This document shows, in pieces, positions 13,001-23,340 of a DNA stretch of 64,000 nt; within the stretch, counting starts at the first letter, position 1, and every line of letters starts with the position of its first letter. The position numbers and the translations under genes were made by a program. The notes under the pieces are model-generated. The model made no database searches and was not told the origin of the DNA. It saw only the letters and a program-made list of their open reading frames with translations. The DNA is taken from assembly GCF_000002995.4 (NCBI RefSeq), contig NW_025062477.1, positions 3,878,649 through 3,942,648 of the forward strand, in the 5' to 3' direction. The DNA comes from Brugia malayi (Eukaryota; Nematoda; Chromadorea; Rhabditida; Onchocercidae).

Positions 13001-16000
13001 CATATGTACGTTTTCTTCATTACCTTACTTGAAAACGTTAATTTTAAAGGCAAAGAAGGCTAAACGTAGAGAAACAATAAGTTTTTGATGATATGTGCAT
13101 AAGCTATTGGTTAATTTAATAGAAATTTCTATCAAGATTAATAAAGTCCCTTAGCAGCAAGTGGAAAGAACAAGGATTGCCTCCTATAAGTGACGCAGAT
13201 GTTTTCTATAAATGGTGAAGGTGTGCTACACTGGTCAAAGTTGTTACGGCACAAAAAAGAAATTGTGCTAAACAGATGATCCTGTACGTATCCAAGTAAT
13301 AAAATTTATAAAAATTGTAGACAAAAAGGAATCACAAAAGAAATACATCAACGAATATCGCGTCATGTTGTCTCATCTCAGGTCAACACTACATTTGCAG
13401 TAATAATATGATCTGATTGATACATCTTTTTAAGTTGTAAGCTTATCACTATTTTATAATAGAAAAATTCATACATTCTTCCCTTCATTGCAAACTCATT
13501 TACAGCTCAAAATATTAGTGATAATTCCAAAGAGAGAGAGAGAGAGGATTAAAACAATATTAACTAAGGTAATGTAGTGGGATACCAATAATGATATCGC
13601 CATATGGACAGAGAATAGCAATGCTGCAGTGATAAATGATAGTCCTAAGGTGATAATTGTACGATGCACAAATAATAATAAAATAATAAAAAAAGGGAAT
13701 AGCCAACAAACAACAGACAGTAACAAACGATTACAATTACAAAAGAAAAGAAACGATGAATTTTCGCGGAAAAAAAGTTTTGCTTTTGGGGACAGTGAAC
13801 AACAGTTTTAAGAACGACAAATGTCATCATGGATGGTTGGGTCTTGAGAGGAAAAGCCTCAACAATAGCAGTAGCAGTAGCAGTAGTGGCAGTAGTAGTA
13901 GTAGTAGAGGTCTTCTTCATCTGAAAAATTCAAATATTCATTGGCGCGACCATTATAATAGGCCGTTTTCCTGCTCAACCCTTCCTGTAAAAATCTTCAA
14001 CACAAGCAAAATTATCCATCCATTCTATCCTCTCTCTCTCTCCCTCTCTCTCTTTCTATCTTCTTCACAATTACACTATCTTTTCTCATATCTCTTTCAG
14101 GATTTCCCGAAAGAAAAAAAAAGCAAAATAATTACCAATCCAGAAAACAGTTCACAATTCAATAAATAGATGAGGTATGTGAACAGGTTGATAACTCCAA
14201 GGAAACCAAACCTTCCCCAACACATAGATATATACCCAAGTCTCCCTCTCTCTCTCTCTCCCTCTCTCCCTCCCTCTCTCTCTCTCAATACTCGATGCCA
14301 TCCCTCCTTGTCCCCCCCGCCCCGTCGTCCATTCGTTATACTGCTCTCCTCGACATATTGCAGCACAACATCAGCACAGCACTAGGTAGCAGTGGAAAAA
14401 GGAGAGCGCCATTACAGCCCAGCCCATCTCTTACCCCCTCCCTTCCCCTGTCTGTCTATCCATCTATCTCTTTGTCTATCTATCTGTCTGTCTCTCATCC
14501 AATCCTATAATACCATCAATATATGCTACATATAAGACAGACAGACGAACAGACAAGTGTACATTACATTCATTCATTCTTGGCCATAGCCAAATGATAT
14601 TACAAAAATTGATTTGAGCCAAGAATTCCAGGCTAATTTCTTGGATGCATTTCAGGTTTACTTCGAAATGCTATATGAATGAGACAAAAATTATTGCTGA
14701 ATGTTCGAATACAACGGACCGCATACAGCCCGTTGTATCTGCATCCCTCCACCTCTCGTCTCCTCTCCCTCTCTCTCTCCCTCTCCTTCTCTCACTCCCT
14801 CCCACAAACACACACACACTCACCCCAACACGTTCCTCCAAACGAACCATTATCAGCAGCTCCCCCATCGCCTGTCACCACCACCACCCAACCAACCAAC
14901 CAAACGGGCAATATTCACTTGCAGGCAACTCATTCATATTATGCGTGCGGTGCGGAGCAGTTCAGCGTTGCGACTAGTTCTGAGAAGTCAACCACATATT
15001 GCATGATGAGCAATTGCTCAGGCACTATTTCTCATCTGTTTGGCACTATTTCTTATGGGTGTAGACTCATCCGAGGTAAGCACCCCACCCATCCGATATG
15101 GGCTGTCCTATTTTCTTCATCATCACAGCAGAATGAACAAGTGGAGCGAGAGAGAGAGAGAGAGAGGGAAGTGACTCTCGCTCTCTGACTCTCTGTATTT
15201 CTTCTCTTCTCTTCAAATAAACACCAGGCACAGTACAATACAAAAAGCTAATCTAAACTCTCTCTCTCTCCCTCTCTATTTTTCTCTTTCCTCTCTCTTT
15301 TTTTCTTGTATTTTAGTTGTGGGTACTTTTTCTTATCTTGAAAACATCAACTTTTTCTTCGGAAAGGTGAAAGGTCACCAGGTGACACATCGCTTACCAC
15401 GGGAACCCGATTGTCTCTCAGTAATTATTACGTGTCGTCTAGTAATGTTAATCCGTGCTTTCAAAATATTATTAGATTATTTTTATCCAATGATTTATTA
15501 AAAATACGTCAACTAACGTTAGCACGTGAACTACGTGAAACGATTGTCACCGTATTGTTTCTTCCATTATCTCTTTCAGACTATCTATCATTGAATGTGA
15601 CGTATTTTCAACAAAAATATCGAGTGGAAAGAAGAAACGTATGAAGGCCTTTTGATCGAAAAAATTACTTTAAAAAAAAAAAACCAAAAAAAAGAAAGGA
15701 AGTATAAAGATAGGGAAAAAAAAAAAAAAAAACGAGAGACAAACAGATTCCGTCATTCACGGGTATGATATAATTGAGAGCAAAGATCGTCTTCATTCAA
15801 CGTCATCCCAAATTTTTAATTTATTTTTTATTTTGTTCTTTTTTTTTTTCTTTTTGGATGTCGAGGTGCTCGCTCTATTTCGCTGGAAAACACCCCATCC
15901 ACTTCGGCCAACCCTATCATGCAATATTGTTTTGCTTGCATTCCTCAGAACACTTTTGAATCATAATTGTTTCTTATTTTATAATGCTGATTGTGTTTTT

Positions 16001-16879
16001 AATAAGCAATCAATTCATACAAATATTCGGAATTTTTAAAGTTCATTCATTTTTTTTCTTTTGTGAAACTATCTTTACATATATTATTGAATGTTTTGCA
16101 ACCTTTACCTCACAAATGTTTCTTTCTCTATGTTACAACGAATAAAAAATAATTCACAGGATTAATAGAAAATCAAAAGGCAAACTGAGTGCACAACTGA
16201 TAGAGCTTACACAACGACCATTAGTCTGAAAAACATACGATAAGTTAATACAAGGATAGAATAGCACCCAACTACGTAATCATTGTAATACTCCACTAAA
16301 TTCACACAATCATTACCCTACGATTGCTTATCGTAAATCCACTTCGATTATTCCGCCACAAATTATAGGAATGAGGCACAAAAGGTCAAGAAAATATGTG
16401 AAAAAACAAGCTTCCTTGCGTATTTTCCAAAATATTTTGGAAGCATTCCAAGATATTTGACGTATGAAAGTCTCACACTTTTTTAAAATGTTTACATAAC
16501 GTGCTGATTAATGAAATTGAATAACATCCAACAGATGTCCCAATGTATCATGAACAGACTCATGCATAAGCAGTTACTTGTTTAGCGCCATTTTTCTTCA
16601 TTTAGCATAAAAAATAAGTAGGATCGCGAAATTCGCAAATATTCCTCATTTTTTACCTATTAGTAAATCAAGGGTCCTCTATGATTAATACAGGAAAAAT
16701 AGTTACAGTGCGGAACGGCATTTATTACTTTATAAAACAAGACCAAAACCATAACAAACTTTAAATGAATTCATCCTTTCCATAACAACAACTAGCAACG
16801 TCGTTTACTGTGTAGACATCATAAATAAGACTCAGCCTACTTTCAGATTTTACAACAATCATTTCTATTTATTGATAAA
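10027..16879. other. Intergenic region between the ARID1 gene and rps-20
   Basis: No recognisable conserved protein. Open frames such as 10709-11041 (minus) and 13756-14169 (plus) are AT-driven or repeat-driven. The part from 13.5 to 15.7 kb is less AT-rich. It carries (AG)n at 13531-13546, an AGC/AGT triplet run at 13861-13908, CT tracts at 14028-14053, 14241-14286 and 14756-14800, and (GA)n at 15148-15167. An (AT)n run lies at 11990-12014. A phase-consistent three-exon small ORF on the plus strand (15055-15075, 15317-15366, 15580-15655) is described in the findings. The region may hold the ARID1 promoter. Confidence 0.5.
13861..15167. repeat. Cluster of simple repeats (AGY triplets, CT and GA tracts)
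   Basis: AGC/AGT triplets at 13861-13908, pyrimidine tracts at 14028-14053, 14241-14286 and 14756-14800, TCTA/TCTG tetramers at 14450-14495, and (GA)n at 15148-15167. The frames that stay open here (poly-Ser, poly-Leu/Ser) come from the repeats. Confidence 0.8.
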
Positions 16880-17839
16880 TTAGGAATGCTTGATAGTAAC
16901 TTCTACATCAACACCAGGTTCGATCGAAATGCTTGTAATTTGTTTCAACACATCACTCGGACTATGCATGTTGATCAAACGTTTATGGATCCGCATCTTA
17001 AATAAAAAACAAGTTGAAATTATATGAAATAGTTAACATTCTTAAAATAATTTAAGACTAATTCCTTCTTCCCTCTAGCAAAAGTTTTACAAGAGGGAAA
17101 AGATGAATTAGGGTCGAAACCCCACTATTTACTTTCAATGAAAAACCTTGAATAAACAAACCTGGAACCGATCCCAAGTTTTTGAGCCTTCACCACACGG
17201 TGTTTTACGTGTTGTGATACGAAGTACTTTCGTGGGCATGCGAATTGGTCCTTTCATGAAAAGATTCTTTTCTTTTGCTCCATTGATAAGCTGCTCACAA
17301 ACTACAATATTTTAATACATAGAAAATTCTTCTCTGCAAGTATACTACTACTCTCTCTTTGTCATTCTATTCCCACTACTTCTGCTCGACAACACAGTAT
17401 CCTACTCGACCAAAAAATTCAGCCAAAAATTTTTTTATGAAAGCTCAATCCAAACTGACTGCCACTGAAAAACTTCCCCCTTTTTATTACATTAAATGTC
17501 ATTTCAGTTTATATCATTATCTTTTTGAATAAAACTTTTCAGTGTTTTATTTTCAGGTCTTAAACAGAGTGCTTTACAGTATAGAAATAGGATCTAGCAC
17601 TTCAAATTACATTGTTTCAAAAGAGCAAAAAAAAAATGTTATGCCTTTCTCCAACGACCGCACGTTTTGAGAAGTGAGAGTAATACGAATGCGATACTCG
17701 GTGTTGTCAAGAGTAATAGGTTTCTCCGTTTTATACGGTACGCCAGCCTGGAAGAAAAAACAACCATTATAAAAATTTAACGTATAACATCTTACGATAA
17801 TGCCAAAGCAAACTGAGACAAAAACTTTAATCTAACCAT
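16880..17839 (-). CDS. rps-20: 40S ribosomal protein S20 (uS10 family)
   Basis: Component of the small ribosomal subunit head; cytoplasmic translation. Four coding exons: 17839-17837 (ATG only), 17747-17645, 17301-17162, 16996-16880, giving 120 residues, close to the usual 117-119. Diagnostic stretches are [51 protein letters not shown] and [17 protein letters not shown]. Two oddities: the initiator codon is the only coding triplet in exon 1 (ATG|GTTAGA), and intron 2 starts with GC instead of GT (GAGAAAG|GCATAAC). No GT donor nearby keeps the frame, so this is a GC-AG intron. The gene is divergent from the RNF146-like gene, with a minisatellite between them. Family identity is near certain; exon 1 is inferred from phase and from the M-A start it creates. 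Confidence 0.95.
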
Positions 17840-19537
17840 GTTTACAAATGATTCAGTTTCACTGTTCAGCAATATGCCACGATTATTCACTACCTTTTTC
17901 GAACTTTTTTATGTTCAATATCCAGAGCTGGAAGATGTGTTATAATTACGCACAAAACGGCGAATGCAATGCATTCTTTACGCACTATAATATTCATAAT
18001 ACTTTTAGATACCAAAAACGTATCGCAAAATTAAATGCGAAAGAGTAAAAAAAAAATGCACAATTCAAACTGAAATATAACATTTAAAGTGCATTTAACA
18101 CTTTTAAGAAGTCTGAATAAAAGTACATCCAATTTGTGACAAACATATAAAGCTTAAATTATTGCCTACTAAAATGTGAGCCTATGATGAGTATGTAGCA
18201 ACTCATCTACCCAACCAGATTTTATAATAGAACAGGAAACAACCTTTCAATTCACATCTTTAGCCCTTTTGATTTAAAATAAAAATGATACCTGCTTACA
18301 TCCCAAACGTACACATTCACAACAGTACAATGCCACACCCATAATGACAGGAGTGTGCACAACCTAAGTAGTGCCTTTTAGAGTGTGCACAACCTAAGTA
18401 GTGCCTTTTAGATTGTGCACAACCTAAGTAGTGCCTTTTAGAGTGTGCACAACCTAAGTAGCACCTTTTAGAGTGTGCAAAACCTAAGTAGTGCCTTTTA
18501 GAGTGTGCACAACCTAAGTAGTGACTTTTAGAGTGTGCACAACCTAAGCAGCACCTTTTAGAGTGTGCACAACCTAAGTAGTGCCTTTTAGAGTGTGCAC
18601 AACCTAAGTAGTGCCTTTTAGATTGTGCACAACCTAAGTAGTGCCTTTTAGTGTGCACAACCTAAGTAGTGCCTTTTAGAGTGTGCACAACCTAAGTAGT
18701 GCCTTTTAGATTGTGCACAACCTAAGTAGTGCCTTTTAGAGTGTGCACAACCTAAGTAGTGCCTTTTAGAGTGTGCACAACCTAAGTAGTGCCTTTTAGA
18801 GTGTGCACAACCTAAGTAGTGCCTTTTAGAGTGTGCACAACCTAAGTAGTGCCTTTTAGAGTGTGCACAACCTAAGTAGTGCCTTTTAGAGTGTGCACAA
18901 CCTAAGCAGCACCTTTTAGAGTGTGCACAATTTGAGGAGTACCTTACAAAGCAGTTAAATTTAACCCAAGTAAGTCATCCCAACTGCCATACATCAAAAA
19001 ACAATGACCCTAATGTCCTCCGTGCAAATCATATATTGAACACCGTAGTTGACAATGGGAACAGGGTAGAGTGGAAGAATAAAGTCGCTAGATTGCAGCA
19101 CAAAATCACATAATTTATCATTTTGAGATGCTTACTTTCCTTCCCAATGATTTGATCTGTTGCAATTTGCAATTTTGCATTTACGACAAATCAGATCATT
19201 GTATAAGAGCAAAACAAACCTCAATTCTAGGTACAGATACTCTTAAGAGAGCTATAATGAGAGACTATTAATGAAACAATGCAGTGTTCCATCAGAAATT
19301 TTGTCTAAGCAACATTCTGGAAGTTAATTAAATTAAATTTGTCCATGTTTTTTACGTGAAACATACATTTTAATAGTTGATGTCATTGAACTTTCAATTT
19401 CTACTAATTAGTAATAATCTTCAAGGCATTTTAACATTTTAACATTCTATTCCTTTGAGTAACTTCGTATGATTCATTTTTAGTATTATTTCACTTATTT
19501 TCATGTTCTAAAATGAGTAACGGATTGAAATTTTTTC
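17840..19537. other. Divergent intergenic region between rps-20 and the RNF146-like gene
   Basis: This should contain both promoters. The main feature is the minisatellite at 18351-18948. The rest is AT-rich with no recognisable gene. Confidence 0.6.
18351..18948. repeat. 30-bp minisatellite, about 20 copies
   Basis: Head-to-tail units that begin GAGTGTGCACAACCTAAG and end GTGCCTTTTA, 30 bp each. There are ten units (18351-18650), one 28-bp unit lacking the leading GA (18651-18678), eight more 30-bp units (18679-18918) and one degenerate unit (18919-18948). Variants recur: GATTGTGCAC at 18411, 18621 and 18709; a GCAGCACC or GTAGCACC core at 18441, 18531 and 18889. Because 30 is divisible by 3, the minus strand stays open as a 10-residue repeat (HYLGCAHSKR). 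Each unit contains the palindrome GTGCAC. Confidence 0.97.
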
Positions 19538-19539
19538 AG
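19531..19539 (+). promoter_or_regulatory. Probable trans-splice acceptor of the RNF146-like gene
   Basis: TTTTTTCAG ends five bases before the ATG at 19545. The strong nematode 3' splice consensus, the very short leader and the lack of a candidate upstream exon fit spliced-leader addition. Confidence 0.65.
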
Positions 19540-19544
19540 TTCAA

Positions 19545-20872
19545 ATGAATTGCGAAAGGAAAGATGGGATTGAAGAAGTGGGAAAACCAATAATTGACGT
19601 TGATGATTCCCTAAGACAAGATAGGTCAGAAAAGTATGATGAATGTCCAATTTGTTATCAAGAATTTGCATACAAAACTGAATTACCTGACTGTAGACAT
19701 ACGTTTTGTTTCTTATGTATTAAAGGTTGGTCCTTGTTCTTTTCTTTGCAAGATTCGGAATAACTGCTGTACATTTGATAAAGAGTCATGTAGGTACAAC
19801 AATTTTATAAGAAAAACTTTTAAATCTACATAGTGTGATGAAATTACTGACTTTCTAATGTCCAGTAAATTCGAGGAGTGGCCCTGAGACACGGAGCATG
19901 TCCACTTTGTCGAAAATGCATTCCTTGCGATATGTTTCGTGACCCAGTACTTACAACACTTACTGATCAGGTCTGTTTTTTTCTTAATTTGCGAATTCCC
20001 AAATAAATTAATTCCAACAATTGCTGGAGTTTTGCGATTGCTTTGGTCATTTTAGCCGACAACAAACAGAGTAGCTACTATTGGAGAACCAGTAAGCATT
20101 ATGGCAGAAAATTTCGATAGTCGGAAGAAGAATGCGGACAAAGTGCAATGGTTTTATGGAGTAAGTATTTTATTGATGCGTCGTGATTGTTGCCTGAACA
20201 AAGCTGTGAATCATTGTTATGTGGTCAGATGGAGGATCTAAAATGCTGTCTTTTTTAAAGTATTTGCAATATGCTTATATCACAAGAAATGACATGTTTT
20301 TCTAGGCTCGTCATGGAGGCTGGTGGCGTTATGAGCGTCGACACGAAGGCGAAATTGAAGAAGCTTATCAACGTGCTTTACACAGCATTGATCTACTTAT
20401 TGCGGGCAACTTGTTTTGCATTGATTTTGACAGTATGTGTCAGTACAGGAAAGATTTTGGCAGGTAAGTATGCCTATATTTAACTTGTGAAAAATTATGC
20501 GAATTCTTTGATTTTTGTTCAATAATAGCGCAAGAAAATCTTTATGAATTGTAAATTTTATTGTTTTCTCCTAGTTACAATAAGTAACTTAGATTTTTAG
20601 ATTTCAATTCGTTAGTGAGGTAAAGATGTTTGTACTCACGGTGCTTTTATTCGTTTGTTAGCAATTCCTTCTGGTATTTCTGTAGGAGAGGTAAATTTAC
20701 TCGTCCAATAAAACGAATTGAAGAAGGAGACCTTAGTCTGGATGGTGATGTTCGTGGTATTGCTGGTCTACGTATGTCTAGTGAATTAAACATCAACAAT
20801 GAGCAAGGCTTGTCTGAAAAGTTCGAAGCAATTACTGAAAATTTAAATTCTTTAGATTTTAACGAAGATTAA
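19545..20872 (+). CDS. RNF146: RING + WWE E3 ubiquitin ligase, RNF146/Iduna type
   Basis: In other animals RNF146 is a ligase that binds poly-ADP-ribosylated substrates through its WWE domain and ubiquitinates them through its RING. Axin and tankyrase are the best known targets. Exons 19545-19725, 19876-19970, 20056-20160, 20306-20463 and 20686-20872 give 241 residues, shorter than the vertebrate protein. The C3HC4 RING is complete: C34, C37, C50, H52, C55, C58, C69, C72. The WWE domain covers about residues 118-200 with VQWFYG, GGWWRYE, LIAGNLFCIDF and MCQYRKDFGRR, in the order seen in RNF146. A short acidic tail follows (NSLDFNED). Exon 2 uses a poor acceptor (TTCGAG); see findings. RING-WWE order and spacing make RNF146 by far the best match. 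Confidence 0.9.
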
Positions 20873-23300
20873 GTCCTGGTAATTGTTTATCCTGGACGAG
20901 GGAAAAGATGATGATGTAGTCTCGTTACTTCTTTTGTCTGCGGGTATTCATTTTTTGAAATTAAAATCTAATGTTTCTGTAAATATTATCTGTGACTATC
21001 TAAATTATTAGCAAAAAATTTTTAGGTGAATTACGTAAATTTTTGGAATTCATGTTATCCTTTGATTATCATCCCAGCTAATCTTCCGAATTTCTTTTCA
21101 TTAAACATCTTTCATGCTTTTCAATATTCTGCTGAGTATTAGAGCTGATTCAAACGTTAAATTTCTCTTCCAATGAAGTTCGGAAAATGTCTGCCATGAG
21201 GAAAACAATAATGAGAATAGCGAATACCAAGAGTATGTTCGCAAACACTAGATTATTATTTTTATATCTGTTTGTGATTTTAATGTATTCCTTTCCAGAA
21301 AAAATTTAGTTTTCAGATAAATAGAATTCAATTTAGTTTAGAAGTGCCTAATTTTGTGATTTGGATGGAAACTTTTGGTATACAGAAGTACGAAGTTTTT
21401 TCCTTTTATCATCCCTTTTAAATTTGCACATTCATGGTAATTTGTACATTATTTTCTTTCAAAATAAATATTTTCCTAACAATTTCACTTTGGCGTTTAT
21501 CTAAAATAGGTATTGATGGATTTACAGAATTTACGCAGCTGAAGTTATAAAGAATTTTCGTAAGAGGTATTCACAATTTTCAATCTCAGTAAAATATTTT
21601 GCATTTTGATATAAGATATTTGGGATTCTTCTGAGTAGTAGTTTTACACTTTCATCAAATGGTGTAAAAATTGTCACTATCATAGGATCGATTTCTGCTC
21701 ATCAGGTGTCCACATAATCCAGACGAATTTGTGTCGAAATCTTGAACCTGCAGTAAGCTTATACCGCAATTTTTGGTTGCTTCAAAGAAAAAAGACTTAA
21801 ATTCACATCTCTCTAAAATATTTTGGTCTTCGCATTCCCTTCGTAAAGAATTAGGTCCATCTTTATTGAGATACAAGTTTTAGACAATCTGGTTGAAATC
21901 CAGTTAAGAAAATGCTATTTCAAGTACACACGTGAAAGGCTGTAAACCAGTAAACAAGGATTAAAGATCCTAAAAAACCTGATTTGGTAGACTATATAAA
22001 ACTGTTATAGCTGATTTGTAGAATCCGAGAATCTTAGACATCCTGGATTTTAAAAATTGTGTTTTTGCTATAGTTATAGTGAGGTCTTTGAGCACGAATT
22101 TTGAAAATATAGAAGTTATAAAGTAACTTGGAGGTTCTTAATAAAATCTTATGACACCTGAGTTTAGTGTTTAGTGTTATCGAGATTCGATTAGTTCAGT
22201 GGACAAACTTCATATGGAAGAGTGATATTGAAATTTGTAGTTTTATAAAAGATTTTTCAAATAAAATATAAAGAAATAATACTGAAAACTACAAATAATG
22301 ATGTTAAATTCATCACTATCAAACATGAAAATGGTATAGTTAGTGGATTCCTGTGTTCATCAAACAATCCGATTATATCTGACCTGGTTATATGGAAATT
22401 TTGAACTGGTCATTTTGCATAGAAATGCTGTCATGAAATCTGCTTGGTCAGTGCAAAAAATTTTGCCTTATCAAAATGGTTCTAATCTTATAAACACTTA
22501 CTTTTACTGATCGATCCACCAAATATTTCTTCCTAATTTTCTCTTCTGTGATCATAATCTTTTCCTTTAATAATAATCCTCTTAGTTCAAAACTGTATAG
22601 TATTAATTTCTTCGCTACTTATGACACTTCAGGATCTCAGTATCAGTTATCTGATGCTGAAAAATGATGTAATAAGCGAAGAAAGTAGCATCATCCTAAA
22701 TGCAATAATAAAATAGGAATACAGCAATTTGACATACATATGTTTGACTATTACTGGTATATCACTAAAAACACTTTTTTTCCTCATTCTGTCAATATTT
22801 CAAACAGCGTATTGTTGATAGCATCAGTATAGTTTCACTTATCTAATTAAACTGATAAGTAATGAACAGTAGTTTTCTTATTTACTCATGTTACACTAAA
22901 ATATACTTTGAAATAGTTTCAGAGAAAAGAAAAAAGTGGTGTTAAAAAAAAAATTTGCACTGATGTAACGAATTCTTTTTTTTTTCTTTCATTTTACAGA
23001 AGACATGAAAACAGTGCAAAAAAAATTTCAAAAAGATGGCGGAAAAAATAGTATTTTAATTAACTATTAACAAAATATTCTATATGCAAGTTTTTGTGTT
23101 AAAATGAATTTAAAATGAAATCAGTTCTTGCTTATTATTAATGAAATGTGCTTATGCAGATATTAATTACAAATCTTTGAAAAGAGAAAGGTGCCAATAG
23201 CAAGCAGAAATGTTAGCAACACATGTCATAAGGTCAATTCATATCATGTGTCACAGTCATTGTGGCATAATATATGACAGTCTCGATTAACTTGACATCC

Positions 23301-23340
23301 GATCACTAGATCACTTGATCACTGGATCATTCGATCAAAT
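23301..23340. repeat. Five-copy 8-bp tandem repeat GATCACTN
   Basis: Successive octamers GATCACTA, GATCACTT, GATCACTG, GATCATTC and GATCAAAT, each beginning with GATCA. The period is exactly 8. Confidence 0.85.

Noticed and set aside
13756..14169. 137-aa plus-strand frame with poly-Ser
   Set aside because: The Ser run comes from the AGC/AGT microsatellite and the Leu/Ser part from CT tracts.
14679..15188. 169-aa plus-strand frame
   Set aside because: Built on CT and GA repeats; three overlapping frames are open at the same time, as simple repeats cause.
18351..18948. CRISPR-like array
   Set aside because: There are no unique spacers; the whole 30-bp unit repeats head to tail, and the genome is eukaryotic.
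21655..21876. 73-aa minus-strand frame in the 5 kb intergenic region
   Set aside because: No family match and no neighbouring exons in phase.
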